Below, one piece after another: positions 45,900 to 55,427 of a stretch of DNA of 64,000 nt. This DNA comes from Melampsora larici-populina 98AG31 (Eukaryota > Basidiomycota > Pucciniomycetes > Pucciniales > Melampsoraceae): positions 123,567 to 187,566 of the forward strand of contig NW_006768843.1 of NCBI RefSeq assembly GCF_000204055.1, in the 5' to 3' direction. Every line of letters starts with the position of its first letter. Position 1 is the stretch's first letter. The position numbers were made by a program, and so were the translations under genes. Below the pieces are notes generated by a model. It ran no database searches. It had not been told where the DNA came from and saw nothing but the letters and a program-made list of their open reading frames with translations.

Positions 45900-47487
45900 C
45901 TGGACCTCGCCAACCACGGCAATCCTCAGCAACAACCTGCTGAAGCGAACCGAACCCATCAATCCACCCTGCCTTACAAGACCCTAACTACGACGGCTCT
46001 ATCTTGGAGTCTGAAGATGTGTATGGTAACACGAGTCAAGAACCGATACTGATCGATTCCACCACTACTACGCCAGCACCTGACCCGTTAGCAAATATTG
46101 AGATCGACTCGCCGGGTTCTGACGGAACCACACAAGAACAATTCCGAGCTGAAGGATCCCTACCAGAGAACCTACTCACTCAACACCAAAGTAATACATT
46201 ATCATCTCATCCTTGCTTTCCATCCCTCTTTCCAAATTCTCTGTCTTGTTCTGTTGAGATTAGATTCAAAATTTTTTACTAACAACCAATAACTTTTGTA
46301 TTGAACTTACTTACCTAGACGAAAGCTCAAATACTGGTAGACCTAACCAAGGACAAGTAGCCCAATCACACCGTAAGTTCAAAACAACCGACTGAATCAA
46401 CGGTCATACAAATCAATCATTTAATCATTTTTTTCCTTTCTTTTCTTGACTATCTTGTTCAACTAAAATATCAGAACAACAAACCAACCCCGTTGCTGAA
46501 GCAGTTCACCACCAAGAACATCCAGCCCAAGGAAATCGTAAGTTACGATCTATAAATAAGTTTTTTATTATTATCTTTAATTCTTTTTTTAGTTTGTTGA
46601 AGAATTTTTTTGTTTTTCCTATCCATCTTCTTTGAACTACCTTACCGACACCATGTCTAGCCGAGCAAGCAGCGCACACGGATCAACAAAATCAAAGCGA
46701 TCGGTTGAACCAAGCTCACGAGCCACAAGAAGGACACCAGTGGGGGAGTTATACGAACCACTACCCCCCTCAGGTAAGCCCAACCCGCACCCCGTTGAAA
46801 ACTTAGCAAAAGAAAGAGAAATTAACAAAAAAATTATTTCATTGTCGACTCTAGACCCAGCAACAGCAAGCGGGGTACTACTATCAACCCCACTACCCGT
46901 CGGACCTCCCAGCTCCAGTGGCTCAATACCCGCCAGCACCGAGCCCTATGTATCACCACCAACCAAATCACCCCCCTCAACCATCCCAGGCTCAACGACC
47001 ACACCAACCTATGCCGAGCACCAGCAACCCCAATTTACCTCCTCCTCCTCCTCCTGCACTATCTTACCAGCAGACAAGAGAGCTGGAGGAGGTACGACTT
47101 TGCCAAGCGATCGCCAACCTCAGACAAGACCTGGAGGAAGCAAGAGTTTCAGGCAACAACTCTTGCTTCAGGCAAGTATTGGGTGTAGCGAAGGAAACTC
47201 ACAAGGAGCTGGAGGATTTCTTAGGCGGCAGACGTTATCGCCAGAGGGTCGAGGAGATAGCGGGCTACAATCCCTAGTGCATCAACCCTCAGAAGATGCT
47301 AGAGTTCGATCAACCAAGAGTAGAAACAGGACCCTCAAGTCAACGCCGCAAGCGAGCTCGCGACAAAGAGATCGAGGAGCTAGCCAAGACTTCATCGAAC
47401 CTCCTGGACATGATGCTCATGGTGAAGAGAATGAAGCAAGACGAGAAGAAGGAAGCCAAAGGCAAGGGGAAGGAGAAAGAACAGTAA
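45900..47487 (+). CDS. spliced gag-like gene of the gypsy element
   Basis: Short exons join in one frame. An exon ending at about 46,190 carries YDGSILESEDVYGNTSQEPI; it is followed by exons at about 46,320-46,373, 46,475-46,537, 46,661-46,773 and 46,855-47,277. Junctions use GTAATA, GTAAGT, GTAAGT and GTAAGC donors, and the reading QSHQQQTNPVAE and GNPEQAAHTDQQNQ runs across them. The last exon is Gln/Pro/Tyr-rich, then has a compact domain with THKELEDFLGGRRYRQRVEE and ends at TAG 47,275-47,277. In the same frame a Lys/Glu-rich segment continues to 47,487. The first exon and ATG are not settled; the leader from 44,712 has several GTGAGT donors, so more exons are likely. A longer unspliced frame (46,632-48,143) overlaps it in another phase. 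Confidence 0.45.
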
Positions 47488-48143
47488 GTATTCTTCCTCA
47501 TCCCACTTCTTCTTTTCACTCACACCCCTCAGTTCTTTATGCTGAAACACCCTTCACTGGACCACCTCTAGATAACTCCCCAAACCTCTTATCCCCTTCT
47601 TTAGCATCTATCAAGTCAGAAGAGGATCAATTGGATGAAAGGAACAATCAAGGACTGTTCAACCAGTCGTATTTAGTTTCAAAGACAAATTCTAAAGTTT
47701 CCGCTTCTTCTATTTCTTTATCAAACACTTATTTAGATTTAGAAGACCTTATACAACGAAAAAGTCATGCAATTTATGAAAAAGTTGAACACCTGAACCC
47801 TAAATTGACTTTACTAAAAAATCAATGTGAGCAAAGTGACCAAGTAAGACTTAAAGAGTTCCAATTAAATTGCCAATTACAAAAATCATCTTATGATGAT
47901 ATCATGAGCAAAATTTCAGAAGTAAGTAAAGAACTTAGTGAGATTCAAACACTCAGTTATGAATTCAGAAACCTGGATCAACAACAAACATATCATGATG
48001 AGAGTGAGAAGAACTTTATAGAATTAAAAGAAAAATTTGTTGAAATTCAAGAAATTAAAAATATACTTCTTGATTTGAAAACTCGCACTGAAGTAAAAAA
48101 TGTAAATAAAGGAAAAGAGAAAGAGCATGTACCAGTTACCTGA
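47488..48143 (+). CDS. coiled-coil gag-like frame A
   Basis: The second half of a long frame that starts at 46,632; only this half has protein-like character. It reads SLASIKSEEDQLDERNN, LDLEDLIQRKSHAIYEKVEH, then heptad-like Leu/Ile/Lys/Glu repeats (LKEFQLNCQLQKSSYDDI, NILLDLKTRTEVKN). The upstream part of the frame is probably out of phase with the real gag exons. It overlaps the next frame by 17 bases. Likely a structural, self-associating Gag-type segment. Confidence 0.4.
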
Positions 48144-48942
48144 CATTAAAGACAGCAGTGCATCCACTTCTAATACAAGTCAAGGCATTAAGCAAGGAGT
48201 AACTGAGATACAAAACTCAGAGGTCACTCCGATGTATAGCTTGAATAAAACTCAAGCATTAGTATTGCAAATTAGAGAGAAACTCAATACTATAGTTGAA
48301 GAAGCAAATTTATCAGTGTCTCAGCAAAATATGATTAAACAAATTACAAACTTAGCTAATCAAATTGCCTCACGGATCTCCGAGACTGAGAAAAAATTGA
48401 CTTCCAAACTTAGCAATCTTGATAAAAATTTTCACGAGACAATGAATAAAATATCTCAAGGAAAACAAAGTATCCAAGAAACTAGTGACACAATAGTAGG
48501 TGATCTTGGAGAAATGAAAAATGCAATTAAACAAATAGATATGAAATTGGATAGACAACTTAAGCTACCAATCAAGGATCCTTATAATAAAATAGAGGAA
48601 TTACTTAACAAATTTGAGAAACATGACAATCAAGCCAGTTCCACAATTGGTGAAATTAAAGAAGATAAAAATATAACAAAAATTCGTGAGAGCTTAAATG
48701 AGCAACAGCAGCAATTTGAGAGTGGCATGATGAAATCTTACCACGCATTACAAGAAAAAATAAGAAACAATCATGAAGAATTAACCAAAGAATTATTGGA
48801 ACAACAAGAAATACAGATGAAATCCTTCACAGATCAAATGTTAAGACAACAAGTAACATTAAATCAAACCATACTAGAGAAAAATGTTGAAATACAACAA
48901 CAGCTGACACAAATGGACAACAATGCCAATGCAGCAAGATAA
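48127..48942 (+). CDS. coiled-coil gag-like frame B
   Basis: 271 codons from ATG 48,127, overlapping the previous frame. Nearly all of it is predicted coiled coil by composition: NQIASRISETEKKLTSKLSN, NKISQGKQSIQE, LGEMKNAIKQIDMKLDRQL, ELLEQQEIQMKSF. No zinc finger or catalytic motif. It lies directly before the gag-pol frame (50 bases apart) and probably forms part of the particle-forming region in this rust gypsy lineage. Confidence 0.5.
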   Translation: MYQLPDIKDSSASTSNTSQGIKQGVTEIQNSEVTPMYSLNKTQALVLQIREKLNTIVEEANLSVSQQNMIKQITNLANQIASRISETEKKLTSKLSNLDKNFHETMNKISQGKQSIQETSDTIVGDLGEMKNAIKQIDMKLDRQLKLPIKDPYNKIEELLNKFEKHDNQASSTIGEIKEDKNITKIRESLNEQQQQFESGMMKSYHALQEKIRNNHEELTKELLEQQEIQMKSFTDQMLRQQVTLNQTILEKNVEIQQQLTQMDNNANAAR

Positions 48943-48992
48943 TTATTCAGGAACTTAAACCTGATATAGGAAATAACAGCAACAACAGTTTT

Positions 48993-51900
48993 ATGATGAA
49001 TGACCATACAAATACAGGTATAGTACATGAGCATGTACAGCCACCCTTGGAAGAGAACTCAAGAGTAGATCCATCACTCAGAGGAGAAGCCAGGTTTAGG
49101 CTAGCCACAACAGGACCAAGACAAAGAACTGTAAACTATGAAGAACCTGTACCAGCACATAGAAATCATCAGAGCCCAACAATTCGTGAAGGAACAATTG
49201 CAAGAGAGGAGACACTACCACCTCGTGACAGATCATTTATAAGGGAAAATACTGCTCAAACAGCAATGACAGAACCTACTAGAGAAGATAATGTGACTAA
49301 AGCCTTGACTAAACTTTGGCCAACAGGACGAGATTGGAAAAAATTTAGCGGAGACGGTGAATATAACCATAATGATTACATTGACTGGTGTGATGATTTG
49401 ATTATAACCCTGAAAATGGACCCTCTTGTCGTTGTAAGCCATTTAGCAACAGCTTTTACAGGCACAGCAGGACAGTGGTACATGGACAAACGTAGAACTA
49501 AAGGCTCAATGACATGGGACGAGTGGAAAGAAGAAATTCATAAAAGATTTGGAAACAATGTTTGGAAAAATAACATGGAAGAATTATTCATGAAAGATAA
49601 ATTTGATGCCAATATACACACAGATCCCACAGCGTGGTCTTTGAAACAAAAAAAGAGAATTTCAGCTTTTGATCCAGATTCTTCTGCAGACAGAATAGTG
49701 AATAAAATATTGAATAAAGTTGATGGTGATGCTAGGAATGCAATCAAAAGCCAGCTCTCAACACCATACAAGTGGGATATGTTCCTAATGCTGTTTAAAG
49801 ACATTTTTGAAAATACAACCATCATCACTAAGAAAAGGTACTTGAATAGACCAAGGAGACCTTTTATTGAGAATAGAGCCACCTTTAAAGATGATAAATT
49901 ACAAGGTCCCTCCAGTACAAGAGTCCAACCAAGCACATCAGAAAGGAAACCTTCCAGAGCATGCCCAAACTGCGGAAGTAAAGATCCAAAACATCAATGG
50001 AGAGGATGTAAAGATAAGAAAATAAATATGATTGAAGGAGACACTGAGGAAAGTGATAATATGAATGATGAGTTTGACTTTCAAGGAGGACAACTTTCAG
50101 GGGATTCAAGTTCAGACAGTGAAGTAGAAGATCATCAAAACCAACACCAACAGAATGTCTGCATGATTGATACTCATGAGGACAATGAGAAAGACATCAA
50201 TATACTGCAAGCTGAAGCAGATGTACCTCACTCACGGCACGATGACATGCAGATGGGAAATACAATTGATGCCAGGCTACTGAAATCCAAACCAGCAGAT
50301 GGAATGGCACATACACTAGGACATCATGCAATGGCTCGAGCATTGGTAAATAATTGTAAAGTACCAATACTGCTGGACAGCGGAGAATCATGCTCAATTG
50401 TGGGAAAACATTTTTTATCTGAAATTGTACCAGACTGGCAAGAAAAACTTATGCCCAGTAGTCACGTGAAGTTCTCCGGAGTTGGTAGTAAACTTCATGC
50501 TTTAGGTGTCATTAGCTTACCAGTGATATTCCCACATGTTAAACAATCAATTAGAATAAATGCTGAATTTGTAGTGATGGAAAATGCAAACAACAAGTAC
50601 TTCATATTAGGCGCAGAAAACTTAAGTCAATATGGATTTGATATATTTCATAGTAAAGAAAAGTATTTTACTATTGGCAATAATAACAAAAGTGGGAAGT
50701 TTGCTCTAATGCAACATAAAGAAATTTTAGCAATTAAACCTGATAGTACAATAGAATCTACAACAAGTCAAGACATAAAACAACTTCAAGAAAAAATATT
50801 GGAAGCTGAGTTTGGACCCAATCTTACCTATAGTCAGAAAGAAGATATAATTCAAATGGTAATTAAATACAAGGATCAGTTTGGTTTAGGAAAGCAACCT
50901 CTAGGAGTTATTAAGAACCATCCGGTGAAAATAGAACTCACAATAGATAAACCTTATCCTCCTATTTTAAGGAAAGGTGCATATCCTGCGAGCCCAAGAA
51001 GTAGAAAAGAAATAGAAAAACACATTGAAGAACTACTGAGCATGGGTGTAATACGAAAAGTGGGTAGTGATGAAGAAGTTGATATAACTTCATCTGTTCT
51101 GATAGCATGGCATAATGATAAATCTAGACTTTGTGGAGACTTTTGTGCTCTTAATCAATACACAAAGCCTGATAGATATCCCTTACCAAGAATAGACCAA
51201 TCCTTGACTAACCTTTTCAATGCAAAATATATTACTCTCATGGATATAATGAAAGGATTCCATCAGAACATCGTGGAAATATGTAGCAGGAAATACCTCA
51301 GAATTATTTGTCATTTGGGAATCTTTGAATATATAAGGATGCCTTTTGGAATAAAAAATGCTCGAGCTTTCTTTCAAAGAATGATGGATACAGAGTTTTC
51401 AAAAGAATTAAGAGAAGGTTGGCTCAAAGTCTATATTGATGACATCATAGTTTTTCATACCACATGGGAAGAGCATCTAGAAGCAATGGAGAAAGTATTG
51501 CTAAGAGCCAAAGCCATGGGTATGACAATATCTTTCAAGAAATGTCACTTTGGTTTTGAGGAATGCAAAGCTCTAGGTCACCGTGTATCAGGACTATGGG
51601 TAGCAGTGGACCAGAACTCCGTAGCAGCAGTACTACAAAAACCTTGCCCTAAAGACAAGCAAGAATTAAGCTCATTCTTAGGATTTACAAGCTACTACAG
51701 AGCCCACATTCCAAACTTTGGGATCATTACTTGTAGTCCCTACAAACTATATGCTAAAGGTGTAGTATTTGAAATGACAAAGGAAAGAATTGATGCAGTG
51801 AATAAAATAAAACAAATACTTACAACAGCACCAATCTTGTTTCACCCTGACTTTGAGAAACCTTTTAAACTTTATGTTGATGCATCAATTGAAGGTTTGG

Positions 51901-52832
51901 GAGCAGCACTCCATCAAACACAAATAATTGATGGGAAACCAAAAGAAGGCCCTATTGTTTTTATATTCAGAAAATTAACAGACACTGAGAGTAGATATTC
52001 TTCACCTCAGCTAGAAGCTCTAGCACTAGTTTGGGCATTAGAAAAATTACACTACTACCTTGACGGCAGCTACTTTGAGGTAATAACAGATTGTACAGGA
52101 GTAAGATCTCTGACAAATCTCAAATCTCCAAGCAGACACATGTTGAGATGGATGATGGAAATACAAGAGTATAAACCATTCATGAAAATTACTCATAGAC
52201 CAGGAAAATTCCACAATAACGCTGATGGCCTAAGTAGAATGGCATTACCAAATGATTCCAGCAATCCGGCATGGGAACCTGAAGAAATGGAGAGAGATAT
52301 TCCTGTAATGGGAATCAGTTTATGTGAATTGTCTGAAGAATTTTTTGATGAAGTAAAGACTAGTTATCAAAAGAATAGTAACACAGCCAAACTTACCAGA
52401 TTATTGTCTGCACAGAACACTGATCTAAGCCTGTCAAGCACACTCAAACAACCTTGGAAAGATGGGCTAGCTCAAGGAAAAATCTCACTTGAATCTGACC
52501 TACTATATTTTAGAGAAAAGCATACTGCAAACCTAGTAATAATAAATGCTGACCACATCCAACAAACATTGCACGTATGCCATGATGAGTTGATGTCGGG
52601 GCATCTCTCAGAAGACCGGACAGTAGACAGAATCAAAAGCACAGCTTGGTGGCCAAATTGGAGACAAGACGTAGAAGTATATGTGAAGACTTGTGAAAGA
52701 TGCCAAAAAGCAAATAAAGCCACGGGGAAAAGATTTGGTTTACTTCAAATAATAGAAGAACCAACATACGCATGGGAAGTCATTAACATGGATTTTGTTA
52801 CTGGTCTTCCAGCATCATTAATTAACAATTAA
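48993..52832 (+). CDS. gypsy Gag-Pol polyprotein (Gag core, protease, RT, RNase H, integrase start)
   Basis: 1,279 open codons. A Gag/retrotransposon core lies at about 100-285 (KKFSGDGEYNHNDYIDW, GTAGQWYMDKR). The zinc knuckle CPNCGSKDPKHQWRGC (323-339) has six residues before the His instead of four. The aspartic protease motif is ILLDSGE (about 459-465). The RT runs about 640-820, with PLPRID, GFHQN, MPFGIKNA and the active site YIDDIIV (815-821). RNase H has YVDAS (961-965) and a HNNADGLSR end (1,074-1,082). The integrase zinc domain HHCC (CHDELMSGHL, CERCQK) and first catalytic Asp (INMDFVTGLP) follow. It terminates at TAA 52,830-52,832, a frame break inside the integrase core. Polyprotein otherwise complete. 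Confidence 0.9.
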   Translation: MMNDHTNTGIVHEHVQPPLEENSRVDPSLRGEARFRLATTGPRQRTVNYEEPVPAHRNHQSPTIREGTIAREETLPPRDRSFIRENTAQTAMTEPTREDNVTKALTKLWPTGRDWKKFSGDGEYNHNDYIDWCDDLIITLKMDPLVVVSHLATAFTGTAGQWYMDKRRTKGSMTWDEWKEEIHKRFGNNVWKNNMEELFMKDKFDANIHTDPTAWSLKQKKRISAFDPDSSADRIVNKILNKVDGDARNAIKSQLSTPYKWDMFLMLFKDIFENTTIITKKRYLNRPRRPFIENRATFKDDKLQGPSSTRVQPSTSERKPSRACPNCGSKDPKHQWRGCKDKKINMIEGDTEESDNMNDEFDFQGGQLSGDSSSDSEVEDHQNQHQQNVCMIDTHEDNEKDINILQAEADVPHSRHDDMQMGNTIDARLLKSKPADGMAHTLGHHAMARALVNNCKVPILLDSGESCSIVGKHFLSEIVPDWQEKLMPSSHVKFSGVGSKLHALGVISLPVIFPHVKQSIRINAEFVVMENANNKYFILGAENLSQYGFDIFHSKEKYFTIGNNNKSGKFALMQHKEILAIKPDSTIESTTSQDIKQLQEKILEAEFGPNLTYSQKEDIIQMVIKYKDQFGLGKQPLGVIKNHPVKIELTIDKPYPPILRKGAYPASPRSRKEIEKHIEELLSMGVIRKVGSDEEVDITSSVLIAWHNDKSRLCGDFCALNQYTKPDRYPLPRIDQSLTNLFNAKYITLMDIMKGFHQNIVEICSRKYLRIICHLGIFEYIRMPFGIKNARAFFQRMMDTEFSKELREGWLKVYIDDIIVFHTTWEEHLEAMEKVLLRAKAMGMTISFKKCHFGFEECKALGHRVSGLWVAVDQNSVAAVLQKPCPKDKQELSSFLGFTSYYRAHIPNFGIITCSPYKLYAKGVVFEMTKERIDAVNKIKQILTTAPILFHPDFEKPFKLYVDASIEGLGAALHQTQIIDGKPKEGPIVFIFRKLTDTESRYSSPQLEALALVWALEKLHYYLDGSYFEVITDCTGVRSLTNLKSPSRHMLRWMMEIQEYKPFMKITHRPGKFHNNADGLSRMALPNDSSNPAWEPEEMERDIPVMGISLCELSEEFFDEVKTSYQKNSNTAKLTRLLSAQNTDLSLSSTLKQPWKDGLAQGKISLESDLLYFREKHTANLVIINADHIQQTLHVCHDELMSGHLSEDRTVDRIKSTAWWPNWRQDVEVYVKTCERCQKANKATGKRFGLLQIIEEPTYAWEVINMDFVTGLPASLINN

Positions 52833-53909
52833 CAAATGTGTATAGGACATTGTAGACAGATTTTCAAAAAGAACCAGGTTCTTACCATGCTACAAAGAGG
52901 CAACAGCAATGGATATTGCATTACTATTCTGGGAAAGAATAATTAGTGATGTGGGATTACCATGAATAATCATCAGTGACAGAGATCCAAAATTTACTTC
53001 TGAATTTTGGCAAAGTCTGCATACACTTATTGCGAAAACATTAGCTCTTTCCTCTGCGTACCATCCACAGACTGATGGTCTCAGTGAAAGAAATATTAGT
53101 ACCTTAACTGAAATTATCAGGAGATATTGCACGGAAGGACTCTGTTACACAGACAAGGATGGACATACACATGACTGGCACACATTACTACCAGCCCTAG
53201 AATTAGCATATAATAGCAGCATACATAGCACAACAGGAAAAAGCCTTTTGAAGTAGAAAGAGGCTATTGTCCTAGATTACCAAAAGACCAGATAAAAAAT
53301 AAAAATGTTGAATTTCATCCAACTTCCTTGAGTTTCTTTGATATGCTTGGTAAAGCAAGAGCTAGGGCAGCGCAATGTATTGAAGATTCTGTAACTTACA
53401 ATCAAGAAAGGTGGAATAAAACCCATAAAGAACCTAAGTTTGTAGTAGGTGAACAAGTTTTACTCTCCACCACAAATTTTACTAATCTTCAAGGACCTAA
53501 GAAACTTCAAGACCAATTTGTTGGACCTTTCGTAATACTAAAATTCCATGGAAGCAATGCAGTAGAAGTAGAATTGACAGAAGAATTTGGGAGAAAACAC
53601 CCAGTATTCTCAATTTCACTAATAAAAAAATTTCATGCTTCAGATAAAAGCAAATTCCCTGACAGATAAATACCCAAGAAAACTCCTATCAGGTTTGAAA
53701 CTGACGGAGAAAAGATTTTCTCACATATCATAAAGCAAAGGGAAATACAAGTCAATGGTAAATCTTCAACACTTTATCTTGTAAGATACAAAAACAGAAG
53801 TGCAGATGAAGATGAGTGGCTACCAGCCAATAAATTACCCAATGGCAAAACAACATTGAGAGACTCCAGAGCGCAAAAAAGAGCTCATAAACCTTCTGAA
53901 AAGAAGTAA
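52833..53909 (+). pseudogene. integrase core and chromodomain end of the gypsy pol, disrupted
   Basis: After a frame change the integrase core resumes: VDRFSKRTRFLPCY, a TGA at 52,963-52,965, IIISDRDPKFTSEFW with the second catalytic Asp, and YHPQTDGLSERN with the Glu. A one-base loss near 53,250 and a TAA at 53,667-53,669 are further breaks. The 113-codon frame at 53,328-53,669 is the GPY/F-like region (VGPFVILKF). From 53,676 a chromodomain-like end reads LYLVRYKNRSADEDEWLPAN, which places the element among chromoviruses. The breaks make this copy unable to integrate on its own. Confidence 0.85.
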
Positions 53910-53920
53910 TGACCTCCTTT

Positions 53921-53932
53921 GAGGGTGGGGAA
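53921..53932 (+). other. polypurine tract
   Basis: GAGGGTGGGGAA immediately precedes the TG of the right LTR; this is the plus-strand primer site expected in an LTR retrotransposon. Confidence 0.85.
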
Positions 53933-54902
53933 TGTCAGCCCTGGGTACATATACATGTACCCAAAACTATCTTATAATACAGAACTCCCACTTATAAACC
54001 TAATTACATGTACATACAGCTTATAAAACACATGTAATATATAATAAAACATATAAAAACATCAATTACATATGTATATATATTTAAAAACATATGTAAC
54101 ATGTAACAAAATACCAATCAAACCTCATAACTCAGTGTCAAGAGTTAAAATGCTTATACTACATAAATTACATAACACGTATATGTAATTATGTAATATG
54201 AATAATAATAATAATAATTAATAGTAACCATTAAACCCTAAACCATAGTAATGATACAATCAAATATCACTACTATTAGGTTTGGAGAGGAGAGTATATA
54301 AACCCCTCCTCTCTCAGCCTTCAAAGACTTTCCCTCAAGAATTTTATTACACACCTCTTTCAAAAAACCCTTTAAAGTTCATTTGAAGTACATAATCAAA
54401 AGTCTTATAATAATAAGACTAGTGATTTACTTCATATCTTTAAAGCAGCTTCCTGACTAAAAGATAAAGTAATCTCTTCCTTCCCCCTTCTGGATCCTCT
54501 ACTTTCCCTAAGTAGAACATCTCTAGGTTAGTGACCTTCCAATTAAATTCAAGGTTAGTTACCTCTTGAACAACTACAGGTTAGTGACCTATATCAACTC
54601 ACAGGTTGGTGTACCTTCTGAATAACCGTAGGTCAGTGACCTATATCAACTCTCAGGTTGGTGTACCTTCTGAACAACCATAAGTTGGTGACTTTGTAAC
54701 AACCAGATTAGTGACTCTATACCTCACTCTTTAATCTGTTACCTTAAAGATTAAAGGAAGGCTTTGGATCCAGCCTTCTCATATCATAATATTTATTAAA
54801 TTATACTCAAACCTCCTTCTTAAGGAGTCACCTAACTGAAGTCTGTCTGGATTCATCCAAACAGACTGTTGGTCCTTTTCCTTCCTTCTTTTTACTCTTT
54901 TA
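53933..54902 (+). repeat. right LTR of the gypsy element, part 1
   Basis: Matches the left LTR from TGTCAGCCC through CTTTTTACTCTTTTA, then is interrupted by a Helitron. The remaining part is at 59,137-59,249. Differences from the left LTR are scattered point changes. Confidence 0.93.
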
Positions 54903-54928
54903 CTAGAGACCATGCGGGCATGCCCGCA
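54903..54928 (-). other. 3' terminus of the small Helitron: palindrome and CTCTAG
   Basis: A perfect 16-base GC palindrome lies 10 bases before the CTAG end. The large Helitron's terminus is a 7-bp stem-loop 12 bases before CTCTAG, so the last six bases agree while the hairpins differ. Confidence 0.88.
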
Positions 54929-55427
54929 CCAGATCAATTGGGAAGTCACTTAAAACCTCTACCACATCTTTCAAAAAGTGACCTATTTCTAAATAACATA
55001 CAACATGGAGTCAATTGGTTGATTAAGAGGACCTCATTTGTTCAGCTGTGGCTTTCCAGGGATTTTCATACCCAAATAGACTTTTTTTTCAATGCTGTAA
55101 TTTGAATGTAAAGGGTAAATATCTCACCATTCTCGCAAGCAGTTTAACAAGTCATGTTGATGCACACAATTTCTATATGGTATCAATGAACTTAAAAAAC
55201 ATTTTCAAACAATTTGATTATCAAAATACACTTATAGTTCACCTCCTAGCTCATGGATAAGTGAGGCGTCTGTAAACCTCAAATCCAACTTTTCCATAAG
55301 TAAAAAAGTTCAAAATTGAGTCAGGTGAGCGCAATTATGAGTTTGATACCTCCAAAAGATGTGATTTTAATGTAAAACCCGCACTTTGCTACAATTTGCT
55401 GGAGTGCAACAGTAACATTTTGATATT

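Noticed and set aside
46632..47487. The first 285 codons of the 503-codon frame as a real gag protein
   Set aside because: The overlapping phase reads as a natural Gln/Pro-rich protein with phase-compatible exons and a compact domain, while this phase is Ser/Arg/Gln low-complexity typical of a shadow frame.
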